Positions 15,590-27,543 of a DNA stretch of 64,000 bases are shown in pieces. A program made the position numbers and the translations under genes. Under the pieces are notes generated by a model, which ran no database searches, had not been told where the DNA came from, and saw nothing but the letters and a program-made list of their open reading frames with translations. The stretch is from Unio delphinus (taxonomy: Eukaryota; Mollusca; Bivalvia; Unionida; Unionidae): contig JAQISU010000245.1 in the NCBI GenBank assembly GCA_029339505.1, positions 682,001-746,000 on the forward strand, written 5' to 3'. Each line of letters begins with the position of its first letter. Within the stretch, counting starts at the first letter, position 1.

Positions 15590-16840
15590 CATCTCCAATA
15601 CTCTTCAGCAATAACAAAATTTTCAAATTAAGTGCTGTGGTGGATATATTGGATGTCATACTGGTAGCATTTTCAAATAGGACCATACAGACATCATTAC
15701 ACATATTATGCTGAAAAATTCATGTCAATATGAAAATCCATTCAGGGGAAGTAGCAACAAGATTTTCAAGATAGCTGTCACACCAGCTGTCATAACAGAT
15801 TGCTCTAACAAATGGTAAAAATCTGAGAGGTTTCCAATGAATGGGTCTGGGGTTTTCAGTAGTGCCACCTATTGGGTAGATAACTGGCTAAAATCCCACA
15901 TGGGTATTATTTTCATTTAGGACCAATTACATATCATAAAGTCTACTGGTGAGATACTCAATATTAATTTTAACTTTATTTGGAAGGAGTAGAAATATCA
16001 ATATTTTCAAGCTGGCTACTATGTTGAGACAATCTGCATCATTTTCTTGTGGGACCTGCTAGACTCCATAATAACTCTTGTGATGAAATCTCAATGTCAA
16101 AATAACTTTCCGTTTAAATGGAGAAACAATTACAAGACATTTAAGATGGCCATCTTCGAGATCACATCAGCACCATTTTAAGTTAGTACCAACAAGACAA
16201 TATACAAAGTTTTCTGGTGAAAACTCTATGCTGATATGACTTTCCATTTGGATAACATAACAAAAAGATTATCAGGATGGTTGCCATTGTGACCATGATG
16301 GAGAACAACTTCACATCCTAAAAAGTCGTCTGGCATAAGCATAATGACCAGTCATAATGGAGACGTAGAGATGATAGGATTTTTTAGATGCAATTATGTT
16401 GGCCATATTAGACATTAATTTGGCACCATTTTCACTTAGGATCAAATAGACAGCATTATAAGTGAAAAACCCATGCTGATATGAAGGCATGATAACAAGA
16501 TTTTCAAGATGGTCACTGTGGTGGCCATCTTGGATGTTTGAGAATCATTATTTACATTTAAGAACAACTACATATCATAAGAAGTCTTCAGTGAAAACAC
16601 CATGATGATGCAGCCATCCATTTATGAGGACCACCAATAACAAGATTCAAGATAGTTGTAGTCAGCCCAATTGGATTTGCAAGTGGGACCATTTTCAGTC
16701 AGGATCAACATGACATCAAAAGAAGTCTTCTGGTGAAATCCCCATATCAATATGACTTTAAATTCAGAATGATTATGAAGAATGTTGCATAATATAAATC
16801 TTGGCATCACCAGTTGAATTAGCAACCAATCAAACCATGG
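15590..16840. repeat. Degenerate tandem repeat, about 130-bp period
   Basis: Two phrases alternate through the region. One resembles AAGTCTTCTGGTGAAATCCC (near 15,944, 16,077, 16,208, 16,324, 16,461, 16,582 and 16,722). The other resembles AAGATGGCCATCTTGGA. Spacing between successive copies is about 116-140 bp. Copies are heavily diverged, so this is an old satellite. It lies within intron 2 of the Ig-like gene. Confidence 0.65.
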
Positions 16841-17013
16841 GATGAATTTGTCAAGTTATAATGCACTCCACCAGGTAGTTTAGGAAGATTAACAAAAACA
16901 ACTTGTGGCTGTGCTGACACATGAAAGATCCACCATGGATGAAATATCATTCCATAAGTTTATCTGTTCTATGACAAGTAGAGCTAAAAAGTGTATCTTT
17001 GATATACAAATAC

Positions 17014-17331
17014 CTAGAATGCGAAGGACAATTTTCTGCATGTTCTGGCTTGAGGACCATGCAATCAATGGAAACAATATATATATTCCTTCATCGTCTA
17101 TGGTTACATTTTTCAGCCGAATCTCTGTTTTTCCTATCCTTTCTATTCGGCCCTGATAGGGAGGTTTCACTGTAAAAGCCTCTACAGGTGAACTGATGGA
17201 AATCATTTTGTTGTTTAAATACCACTCCAGTTTACTTATTTTCTTTTCCTCTTCATCGACTTTCCAAAGCAAGTCTACATCATTTCCAATGCATACATCA
17301 ATTGAACTAGATTCATTTGAATGTTTGATCT
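17014..17331 (-). CDS. Ig-like secreted/membrane protein, exon 2 (Ig domain)
   Basis: This is a 318-nt exon with acceptor TTTGATTTCAG and donor CTAG|GTATTT. It begins with two bases of a split codon and ends with one, the phase pattern usual for Ig-domain exons. The 105 codons read as a V-type Ig fold: NDVDLLWKV for the B-strand region, KLEWYLNNKMI for the C strand with its Trp, then GRIERIGKTEIRLKNVTIDDEGIYI for the E-F part (E strand to the DxGxY motif), given here in outline only. The usual disulfide pair is missing: the B-strand cysteine position falls in a Leu-Leu-Trp stretch and the residue two after the F-strand Tyr is Leu. One Cys lies upstream (DVCIG). It is probably a cell-surface or secreted recognition protein; the ligand is unknown. 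Confidence 0.8.
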
Positions 17332-18086
17332 CTGAAATCAAAGAAAAAAGTACACATTTTGTGATAAAAAAAACTGCTGACATTGTATTGAAGTTACAAC
17401 CAACAGTAGATTAATATTGCTTATAACAATGTAAAACTAAGGTAAGAGTTGCTATTTTGTTATTTATTAGACATGTAGTAGGTATAGCATCTACAGCCAT
17501 ACAATAATTTCAAAACTACTGTTATGTACATGCTTTGCTGATGCACTTCCAATATTTACAGGTAAGACATGGCAATACAACAATGGCTGAGAATGCAATG
17601 ATTAAGTTTGAATGTTCTTTAATAGTTTTTAGTTTTTGGGGGCATTTTCTTGCAAAGGAACAGAACCAGTAACTAGATGATGTTTCTTTTTAATGTGTAA
17701 TATCATCAAAGTTGGACAAACAAGAGCTACATGCTATGATACTATCAAATTTAAAAAATTCTGCTAGCAGTTATTGAGCAAAAGACACTGAAAGTTTTAT
17801 TCCTTTTCTTAGCATGTACCATAGTGGGAACCAGATTTAATGCTGAAAGTTTTATTGATTTTAGTAACAGGTGAAATATGGTGTACTGGATTGATTTAAT
17901 TCAATTAAAATATATTAATATACCATTACATGCTTACCATAATATCTGCTCATATTGCATATGAGAAACCATTTTTTAACCTCTGTAATAGCAAAACATA
18001 GATTGTCGCAGTGGTACGTATTGTGTCATATCATAAAAATGTCTAACAAAATAAAAATTATAAAGAGAGAGAAAACGCTTGCTTAC

Positions 18087-18154
18087 GCTCTGAGAAAGAA
18101 ATTGTCCATGATATCAATATCAGTAATAACTTGATGATATTCATCTTTGGAAAA
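18087..18154 (-). CDS. Ig-like protein, exon 1 (start codon and signal peptide)
   Basis: The start codon is at 18,144. It reads MNIIKLLLILISWTISFSE plus one base, a typical hydrophobic signal peptide of about 18 residues. The donor (GAGC|GTAAGC) leaves phase 1, matching exon 2, where the split codon becomes Gln. A good acceptor (TTTCTTTTCAG) lies 10 nt upstream of the ATG, so a further untranslated 5' exon should exist beyond 18,155. The agreement of phases over four exons makes the gene model solid, although it is incomplete at the 3' end. Confidence 0.8.
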
Positions 18155-18714
18155 CTGAAAAGAAACATAAATCTTTACAAATTCTCAGGGACAATCAAAA
18201 TCTTTATGCAGAACTAAAAAAAAAAGCCAGAAACCGATATAATGTCATAGATTAAAAGTGTATACACATAAATTTATTTTGCCTAGATGTTGACTAAAAC
18301 TTGTGTTCATATATTATCTCAAAAGATTAAAAACTAATTGACACAATGTACCAGATTAAGGCATACACACATATATAGACAGTTATTTTCATGCCCTGAT
18401 TTGCATGTTCCAAGTTATATTCTACAACCATGTTTCATCCCATACCATTACACACTGACCAAAGTCAAAATTTTACAGATATAAATCACATGTATTTAAA
18501 AAAAATATCAGAGCTCCATTGTTTACTGCCTGAAACTGGTGTTGATGTCTGTCTACATAGTTAAAATAAATGTGTTAATCAGGCAAATAAACACAGATGG
18601 ACAGATATGTTCTGGGTATCAGTAATTCCTAGGCTGATCAAATGCTTACTTGGCAAACAAGATGACCGAGAAATTGTCATCAGCAAGCAGATGGTGAATG
18701 GCTTTCCTTTATCA

Positions 18715-19290
18715 TCATCATCAGTCTATTGACCTAGTGTGGTTGTTGAGGCACTATGCTGCTGAACATCTGAACATTATGTGATGTTGTCACTCCACTT
18801 TTTTCTGTCTACCTCTCCTTCTTCCACCCTGGACACTGCCAGGCAGTACTGTTGTGGATAGAATGTTGACTCTAGTGACATGGCCATACCATTTCAGATT
18901 TCTCTTTCTGACAGTGGTGAGGTCTTCATAATGGCCTACATTGTGCCTGATGGTGTTATGCACTTCTTCATTTATGATGTGTCCATGTAAGAGATGCCAG
19001 TGATGGTTCTGTAGCATCTCATTTTAAGTGCCTGGATTCTTTGTTGTAATTCTGCTGTCAGGGTCCAGGCCTCACATCAATACAAAAAGATTGAGAGGAC
19101 TAGTGCTCTCAATAGTATGATTTTAGTTCCCAGACAGATATTCTTGTCTCAACAGATGGGTCTTAGCTTTGACATAGCTGCCATTGTTTGTGCTGCTGGT
19201 GACAAAATTTCTGATCTTGATCCTTCTTCGGTGATTATGGAACCAACATCCGTTCCTTTTTACCTTACCACAACTATTTATGCTCATAGT
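18715..19290 (-). pseudogene. Second LINE fragment, C-terminal RT region
   Basis: Minus-strand pieces read CEAWTLTAELQQRIQALKMR, YEDLTTVRKRNLKWYGHVTR and VQGGRRRGRQKK, all familiar from the C terminus of LINE reverse transcriptases. Stop codons and frame changes break the frame throughout. The 3' end runs into a TGATGATGATGA tail near 18,715. It is a different family from the LINE at 4,175. Confidence 0.8.
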
Positions 19291-19299
19291 TAGGCCAAT

Positions 19300-20011
19300 T
19301 ATATGATGTGATTAGTCCTAGCTAATGACTGATTTCAGTTCGCACAATCCCAGCATTTTAATGCAGCATCTTCGATATCTCCTAGGCAGTGCCCAATTAA
19401 AGGTTTGTAGCAAATGTTATAAAGGGGCCCTAAACCCTACATAAATATGTTTAAAAAAACATAACTTTTTAACTTGCATAGTAATGTTATTGTATATTTT
19501 CATTTGCTATATAGCCAGATAATACAAATATGTCTGACATTTCAGTAAAAGTATTATTTACATGTAGGTAATCGATAGTTTAATTACTCATTTAGCTACT
19601 TTTGCTACTAGGATAATCAGGCTTTCTGTAGGAACCATATCAATTAAATAATATCATTCCACCTATGGCCGAGTTCTCATGGTGCCATGTGATAGTGTGA
19701 TTGAATGGGATTTATTATCCGGAGACATTAAATAAATAATGGCACCAACTATCACTGCACAGACCTACTCTTGACAACAACAACAATAATAATAACAATA
19801 CTTTCTCAAGAACTAGTCCGAGTTTCCTACATGTAACCCTTGCCACCCCGTTTTTGATCTTTCATGGGGATATATGCTTATATGAAATCAATAGGAATAT
19901 GATCTATTTTCTCAAAAATCGTGAGCATAACATTCGTTATGTCTTTAATCCAATGACAGACGAGATGAAAGTACGCCATTGCCCAAAAAAAAATAGACCT
20001 GGATCTGGCTA
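19300..20011. other. Intergenic, nothing recognised
   Basis: AT-rich sequence with short (AAC/AAT) runs near 19,780. No supported feature. Confidence 0.45.
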
Positions 20012-21117
20012 TGGGTTGTTTTCACGTGACGTCACAAAACGTGTGTACGTCCAAATCCGCCATTTTGCTTCACTATCCCCCATAACAGACACCTAATAAA
20101 ATTGTTCTAACCGCATAATTACGAAGGCACATGTCATTTTGCGAGTAAGAATATAATAATACATCATATTCTGTTATGCATGCGTGACTTTTCTTCAAGT
20201 AAAATATTTAATTTTCAACCGTCTTTGTTACTCTTTCATAAACAAATAGATTGATCAATAAACACACGTATAAACAACTGGATACACAACCAAGTAGAAA
20301 CAAGTTATGATTTTCAGTTGTCATGTGTGTAAGTCACTACTTTGGTTACTGTTTAAGTTAAAAAGCTAATTGTTAATTATATAATTTCATATTTCTAAAA
20401 GCATTTCAGGAATACATAGTTTTAACATTCGACACAAAGTCTCATTCCGTTAGACACGTGTTACGTTGGAATACACTAAAGATGACACTTCTTTGACCGG
20501 TTATCGCTTTCATTTAGTATAATCCTATTTCCACCATCTCCACCACAAATACAATATTTGACCACACTAATTAAAATGGGTTGTCAAATATGTTTTGGCA
20601 CAAACACATGTCGCGAAAAGTATTTGTACATAACGTTAAATGTTCTAGCATATAATACATGCTATGAAATTTTATTTCGTGACTGATACTGTATCCAGAA
20701 AATCATTATCCGGAAATAATCTTAAAAGATGACAAGCTTAGGGATATGATACGAATGACTTTTTTAAAAATGTCAATATTGTCTTTTTGTAAAACAAAAT
20801 AAGTGCATTTCTCTCAGATATCAATAAACACGATTACGGTTAAACTTTACTATTCTGTCTTTCGATATAAGCAAGAGAACTTCCAGCTTTGTTTTTACTT
20901 TTGTGCTATAGGACACATAATTTCAAGTATAATCTATGTATCGTTTCGATAAAGTAAATATCCTTATCAATAGTTAAATCAGATTGTTATCTTGAATATA
21001 CATGATGACTAATGTTGACAGCGGTTTGTTAGTGAAGCGAAATGGCGGCAGAATGTGCTCTCGTGTTGCATTGTGGGTATTTGCGTACTTAATCGTGACG
21101 TCTGTGAAAACAACCCA
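20012..21117. mobile_element. 1.1-kb terminal-inverted-repeat element, non-coding
   Basis: The left end is TGGGTTGTTTTCACGTGACG. The right end is its near reverse complement (GTGACGTCTGTGAAAACAACCCA, of which the last 14 bases match exactly). Further inward, CCGCCATTTTGC on the left mirrors GCGAAATGGCGG on the right. The interior has no transposase. This fits a MITE or a deleted DNA transposon. No target duplication was clear. Confidence 0.7.
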
Positions 21118-21659
21118 TTTGCAATTTTACATTGTTAGTCACGTGACTAGAGGGTTTTGCACAACACATCACCAATTCTGCGTGTGGTCACGTGATCCAC
21201 AAACTCGCAATGTACATTTCAATCACCTCAGTCATGTGATATAAACAAGAAGCCAGTGAAATGTGAAATCGCGTCCGAAACACATGTGCTATTGGTGAAA
21301 TAATAATAAAAAATTATCTAAAGGGTAAAAAATCATGCAGAGTGATAAAAATACCATAGATTACACCAATGACCTATTGTGACATAGGACCCTCTCTCTA
21401 TACTATATAAAAAGAGAAGGCTCCTAGCTTCCCAATACTTGGTTATATCCATGACAATCGATTTCATTCTGTTATTTCTGTATTTAAAAGCACACAACCA
21501 TTCCATATGGTTTGTTTTACTCCTGAGATATTTTTCTATTCATCAAGCAATCATTGGCTTTTCTACGTTGTACCAAACTGAAATTACGGCTTCCGAAACG
21601 TGCGATTTTCGTCAATTTTTCATCTTGGGACATGTGCGAGCAACGAGCAAATTTGACAA

Positions 21660-21720
21660 CCGGCGACTAGTACTAATATTAGTACCCATACTCGTATCTC
21701 GTATAGGGTACTAATACGAG
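21660..21720. repeat. Palindrome cluster (possible cruciform)
   Basis: GTACTAATATTAGTAC is a perfect 16-bp palindrome. Directly after it, GTACCC-ATAC and GTAT-AGGGTAC form an imperfect hairpin around a CTCGTATCTC core. No function can be read from it. Confidence 0.6.
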
Positions 21721-21793
21721 ACTATAATCTATATGCGTTAACGGAGCGAGCGGGTGTGCTGCGGGTGTGGTGCTTTATTTAGCCTACATGTTC

Positions 21794-21904
21794 TTCAAGT
21801 ATAATGAAATAAATTGAATAAATCCTCTTATTTAGTACCGGAAAAATTGAATAAATTCAAGTATAATGAAATAAATTGAATAAATCCTCTTATTTAGTAC
21901 CGGA
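21794..21904. repeat. 62-bp tandem duplication
   Basis: A block starting TTCAAGTATAATGAAATAAA and ending TTTAGTACCGGAA occurs twice, 62 bp apart, with no differences seen in the shared core. Confidence 0.9.
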
Positions 21905-22001
21905 ATTATCGCAAATCATTGAAGAAGTAAATGTAAAATCTCGTTTACCTTTCTTATTCGATATTTTCCTTCAAATGTCAAATGGTTAGTACTATTGTAC
22001 A

Positions 22002-22039
22002 AATTGGTATAACGGTACCAATTGCGCAAGTCCAGATGG
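22002..22039. mobile_element. Single-end scar of the family-1 transposon
   Basis: AATT, then the family-1 right end GGTATAACGGTACC, then AATT. The next 16 bases (GCGCAAGTCCAGATGG) are identical to the spacer that follows each family-1 right end in the downstream array. No element body lies to the left. A target-duplication-like AATT on both sides of one terminal 14-mer looks like an excision footprint. A truncated solo end is the alternative. Confidence 0.6.
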
Positions 22040-22304
22040 AATCACACCCCAATTAATACTTCCAGAATGTAGTTCCAGTCTATTTTTAGAACATTTTTTC
22101 CTCTCTCATTTTGGTGGTGATAGAAGAGTTATATTGATGCAAAGTTTGGTAGGGATTTAAAGGTAATTGTTCATTCTTGAGAATATGATCAGAGAGAGTG
22201 GTTGTCAGTGTGTAATTTGGCGACAGTGCACATGGAGTAATAAGGCCATGGTGATGATCCGGAAGTGAAATATGTGGTCTGTGTACATGCTGTTCTGTTT
22301 ACAG

Positions 22305-22370
22305 TGCAGCAGCTCCAAAAAATGCCGATCAACCCTTGACAAGAATTTCACCGTGAAGTCATCTTTGGAG
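22305..22370 (+). CDS. Candidate exon (CSSSKKCRSTLDKN...)
   Basis: A strong acceptor (TTCTGTTTACAG) precedes a 66-nt stretch open in one frame only, followed by a GTATTT donor. The product reads CSSSKKCRSTLDKNFTVKSS plus two residues. No partner exon with agreeing phase was found, so it rests on splice-site quality alone. Confidence 0.3.
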
Positions 22371-24316
22371 GTATTTTAGATTAACATATGATTTGTATTG
22401 ATTGTCACACTGTGGAAAGGTCAGTACTGAGAAATATATGTAGAGAACATATAGTAAAATTAATTGTGGTCTATGTCCTGTACAGGCAGTATTGATGAAA
22501 CTTTAATATGCTATAAAAATTTTATTATTAATGATAAACACATGAAATTTTGAGGTGTTATATATATTAACATTTAAAATAGAAAAATGACATTAGAATT
22601 TAAAAATTGATTTTAGTTTTTAAAATTTTAATAATTTTTTTTTTAAAAATTAAAAAATTAAAATTTGTCCCTTAAAATACACATAGATAATATTTTTGGA
22701 AATTATATCAAATGATATCAGCATGTTTATACTCCTACACCATATACAAGCTACAATGATGGATATTTGTCAAATTTTGTCAGAGAAAATATCTTTGTAA
22801 GTCAAAATGAGACATACATTTAAAATGTATGAAAGACAGATTCTATTTTGTATTGATCATTCAAACTATTTATTAGGGGTCCAATCAGTTAATTTATGTG
22901 TTTATGATGGGGTGACTTCCTGAGTAACACATATCTGCTTATATAGCCTTTAGTAACTGTTAACAAATATAGTTACAGGGTGTTTAGTGAGAGGACAGTG
23001 ATGAAAACTTTATACTAGAACCTACTCAAGTTCTCTACTAAATCAGTTTAAACTTTCTGAGAATGAAATGCAGGCTGAAGGGATAAAATATACTTTCCAC
23101 ATGTATATTTACCCTTGGATGTAAGAAAACAGCAAAATGATGTAAGTTGAACACAAAATGCATTCAATTTTATTGTTCAGTTTGGCTAAGATATTGATTA
23201 GTGAAGTGCGGCATTGTGGCCTGTATGATGTTATGTGAATTCTAATGATCCATCTTAATTTATGCATTGTTAATTACTAATAATATTTGTTAACTGACAC
23301 TCTAAAGATTGCATAAGATATATTCAAACAGATATTTTGAGTTTAACTGTGTACAGCTGATCTTAGCATGGTTACATATCCCACATGAACAGATATTCAC
23401 ATTATTTAGAATGTTTGGGATCCAAAGTTCACATTCAGTATATCATATAGGCTGACATTGTACCTACAGTGAATCTGTAAGACACATTTCTGGCTGTGTG
23501 CACTAAATGTATCCCAAAATAATATTTTCTTCATTAATATGCCCATGTATGGTAACATATTTCAATTCAGTACTTGGATAGAGTGCGGTATTGTAATATC
23601 AGCTGATATCTGATTCTATTGAATCATTGAGGTTAATAATTGGTATCAAGCACCCTTAAAAATACACTTTAAATGTTGAAACAGATCATTGGAATTATTT
23701 TTGCACATTTGATCATAACAATTACATTGTATATGTCCTACATATGCAAACTTCCATTCTTGTTTACAAGTTTTGGGGATCAGAATTTCACATTTAGTTT
23801 ATGATATAGGATGTATTGGTACCTGTAGTTGATATGTGTGGCCACATTTGGCTGTATTCTCTTGCAATATCCAGAATTATTATTTCCCTCATGAATAAGA
23901 TTGCTTATAGTAATATATTCTTTTTTACTACATTGTCGCTTGACTTTCCTGTATACTGGCATGTACTAATTTTTCCACCAATGATCAAACCTCACCGTCC
24001 CCACATTTCCTTAAAGTTTGTGATGCATAGTCTACCTGATTAGTTATTTAACCTGTAAATGACCAGATATGCTTATAAAAACTTCATATACTTTTAGGAT
24101 GAATTTATTAGCTTAATACAAGACTTTTACTTCACATTTCTGAGTGTCACTCTGTCAAGTTTAATATTTATTTCCTATGCATGCTGCCTGAATGTTATTT
24201 GGAAATCACTATATCTAACACATTTTAACTTCATTTGCATACATCTTACTGTTTTCTAGATATAAGTGAAACATTTTATATCTTTTCAGGTCTAGGCTGG
24301 TATCTGGAACAAAGTG
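22371..24316. other. AT-rich stretch, nothing firmly recognised
   Basis: No convincing coding sequence or repeat. Near 24,290-24,408 on the plus strand a CAG acceptor is followed by a frame (LGWYLEQSVSGGSAWKLSSS...) that runs into the start of the family-1 array. It may be a host exon cut by the array, or chance. Confidence 0.4.
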
Positions 24317-26853
24317 TTAGTGGTGGATCAGCTTGGAAGCTCTCCAGTAGTCTGGTGTTGATAGCAAGGTTTCATAAGGACATATGCATATTCCCCTTTT
24401 CTTTTTAACATTTGACAACAATAACCCTTTCTTGTAATTTTTCCTCTCTTGAAATTCTTCATACAATTTATACAGATAAGTTCTTTTCTCACATCTCCTT
24501 TTTTTAAATGCTTGTGATTTTTTGTAACCTTTATATCGCGTAAAAATGTTCTGCTCCTGAGCTAGATTTTTAGCAACCCTAGTTCCAAATGAAATTCTAC
24601 AGCCAATTGCATTGCATAATTTTAGTATTGATTCCCCAGGCCCATTATTTAAAGAGTGCACTGCACTGTGTGCTCTACCAGGAAAATTTCTAGTCCATGT
24701 TATATTTCTTGGCAATGAACGCCTTAAAACCCTGTTGGCTGCCTCAACCTTTTGAGTATTTGTGTTCAATTTTGTTTTTTCCAAATTTAATGGTCCCAAA
24801 CGATAATTAATACAATCACGCAAAATGCCCTCAGACTGTTTTGTTACATGTATTTTAAAATTAAATGGCAAATATGGACTTTTCTCCAACCAGTTACTCT
24901 TGCATGCATATGAATTATCAGTACACAGACTATGATCTCCCTGGTAACACTGTACAATAGCATCGACACTGTATGATAGGCAACCCTTGACTCTGTCAGC
25001 ATCCCCGTTAAGTTTATGAAATGCATTTTCAAACTCCACCTGACACCTCTGACTCAAGTCAATGGCAAACCTGTCACACATTTTCTGTCTAGCAGCTTTG
25101 GTCAGTCCTGGCATCATGTGAACCAAATTTGGGCACCTTTTTATATATTTCCTGTGGTTTTCAGAGAAATGTCTGGTGTCGATAAAGTTTTTAGGGATAG
25201 TCTGAGTGATCCCCTGACTGTATAGGTTGACTGCAGCCCTATAGCTGCTTGTATCTGGATCAGTTGTTATGTTTCGCACTTCAAAATTGTCTTCTTTTAG
25301 GTTAAGAAGACATTCTGAGGCCCAAGTTTCCTCATCACCAATATTAGTTTCCATACTGATATTTGCCGTACAATCACAGGTTTTGTTTGTTATATTAAAT
25401 TCATCTGATTGGTGTTGTATGCGATGAGAACACAATTTATTTTTAGTTGTTAGGGCAATAATGTCATTCTTTGATGTAACATTTTCAGCCTGTATGTAGC
25501 AGACTTGTGTTGCTGGCTGAAATGGAGTTTTTCCAACACCAGCATACAAAGGATTGTTATATGAACCATCTCCTTGTACATCAATGATATCAGGTGGATT
25601 TCCCCTTGCAATATTAATTTCTCTTAGCTTTTGTCTCCGACATCTCATATCCAAAATATTTTCTTTTATGATTTCTTTACAAATTTTGTTTGAAACCTTT
25701 TGCATCCCCTTTGTGGAAGGGGCAGGGATGCTGGCAGACAAGAGTAATTTCCTTAGGCCAGCATTTCCCATTGACACTTGTGTCAACCCAACTTGTAGCC
25801 CTCTGTTTATATTGGCTGCTTTGCGTCCAGAACTTTTATTTTCAATTTCTTGAAATAGATTAAACATCTTTGATTTGTAACTACATTTGTTACAAATTGC
25901 CCGTTCCCTCCAACCAAGGCCCCATTGCTCCTCAGAGTGCTGGTCCCATTTCAGAAAACCCAAACACGTTGGGGATACTTTTGTATGTTCTCGGAATACA
26001 GCATTCCACATTAATTCATTCTGGTGGACATTTATTATTCGATTTGTAGAGGACTCCTCATCTCTGCCAAATAATAAAATAACTACTGTCAGGCACTCTA
26101 CAATACTTATATATGTATAGATCTCTGATTATGTAAGCACTCACATTCTGATATTGTTGTTTTTTTTCTTTGATGTAATGCATATAATTTAAATCACATT
26201 TAAGTGAACTGAGTTTTATTATATGGAGAATTAAGACATGGAAAGAAAATTATTACACATGTGTAGGTATCTCACTAAGTTATCTCCCTTCATGGAACAA
26301 ATCTTTTCAAGAAATAAAAAGTGACATTTTCAGTACTTTTTCTGTCAATAATGAGAAGATTAATAATACAATATTAACTAAATCACTGGATAATTATGCA
26401 AATTACAGTAGAATTGCTTTCATAATTTGTCAGAGCAAAGCTTACTGTTTGTGTGTTGTCTTTTCATAAACAATTAATCTTTCACTGGTTTAATCAAAGC
26501 CAATTAATATTATCTTATTGTGTGGAACCAGTACCAATTGCATGTGTCTGTATGCATTAAATTATTTACCCTTTTATTTCAGATGGATATGCAGACTGTT
26601 CCACCTGCAGTTTTGATGAAACTAAGGGCCGCAGCAGTACTGGTGCCAATGCATTGTCACTCTTATTCGTCGGCATAGCCTCCACATACTGATCCCGTGT
26701 GAGTCTAATAAACTTTCTATTCTCTGATTTCTGTACATTGCTGTTTTCAAATCTGATTCCTTTATTGAAAGGTACATATCCCTTTTGGAAACAGACTCTC
26801 CTCCTGTTTTTTACTCCCTTGGAAGTGCTAGACTTATTACTTTTTCTTGGCAT
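24317..26853 (-). CDS. Mutator-like transposase, family 1, copy 1 (open; altered 3' end)
   Basis: This is a two-exon gene. Exon 1 (26,570-26,853) starts MPRKSNKSSTSKG, chosen because the family-2 exon starts at the matching position. It carries VCFQKGYVPFNKG, a basic motif like those in some nuclease DNA-binding tails. A 506-bp GT-AG intron follows (26,064-26,569), with agreeing phase. Exon 2 (24,317-26,063) has a CxxC zinc-type region (PTCLGFL, then ICNKCSYKSKMF). Next comes the DDE-type core, with IIDVQGDGSYNNPLYAG around the first Asp and TTDPDTSSYRAAVNLYSQ around the second. The third acidic residue is uncertain (RCQVEFENA or QKVEAANR). The protein is about 676 aa. The last 24 residues differ from copies 2 and 3 because the array boundary at 24,391 replaces the native end. 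I assign it to the Mutator-like group from these motifs. Confidence 0.8.
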
Positions 26854-27543
26854 TTTCTGTTCTTTATTCCCCAAAGTATTCAAAATTCTAAGCCAAAAGT
26901 GCTTATAAGTTGTATTATACAAGGTGTGATCACAGAATGGTTCATTACATGAATATTAGTTGCTATTTAAGGGAGGAAAGTTTGTTGTTTATGTTACAGA
27001 AGGGATTTGGGAGGCTGAACTGTGTGAAAGGACTGGGGTTAGTGACCTCATTCATTTAGAGGCAGTGAAAGTTGTTGATAGCCTAGACTGTTTTTAAAGA
27101 TTAGGTCATGTCCACCTGTCCCTGCTGTTACTTTCTGTGTTTGTGAAACAAATATAAGTCCTTTACTTTATATCAAAATGTCTCTTTAAGAGTAGAACTG
27201 GTACATGCTAACTAGTGCATTGACCTTTGACCTTACTATTACATAATATGACATAATGTGATTTATCCCATATCACCAAAGTGAAGTATGATAAGTGCTA
27301 ATATGAATAAAACACAACTCATAGTTAAAAGAATTCATTTTATTTCAAAAGATGAGTTTGATAGTGGAGCAAAGATATGAAAGCAAGAGTTAAAACAGCT
27401 GAATAACATTTCTATACACAATCATATAAAACATAGCTTAGTACCTCATAAAATTGTTTTTGACAAGCGAGACTAGGTACATTTGTTACTTATATAGTCC
27501 CAAGCTATTTCACAGATTATTGGAAAAATCAAGGTTTGCTATA

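Noticed and set aside
19854..20096. 80-aa plus-strand frame
   Set aside because: It crosses the end of the 1.1-kb terminal-inverted-repeat element and shows no motif.
24844..26120. Plus- and minus-strand frames overlapping the family-1 transposase (and the same frames in copies 2 and 3)
   Set aside because: They are shadows of the transposase gene in other frames, repeated only because the array repeats.
26854..26922. Upstream Met giving a longer transposase exon 1 (MYNTTYKHF...)
   Set aside because: The family-2 exon aligns from the downstream Met (MPRKSN and MGKDKK), so the downstream start is preferred.
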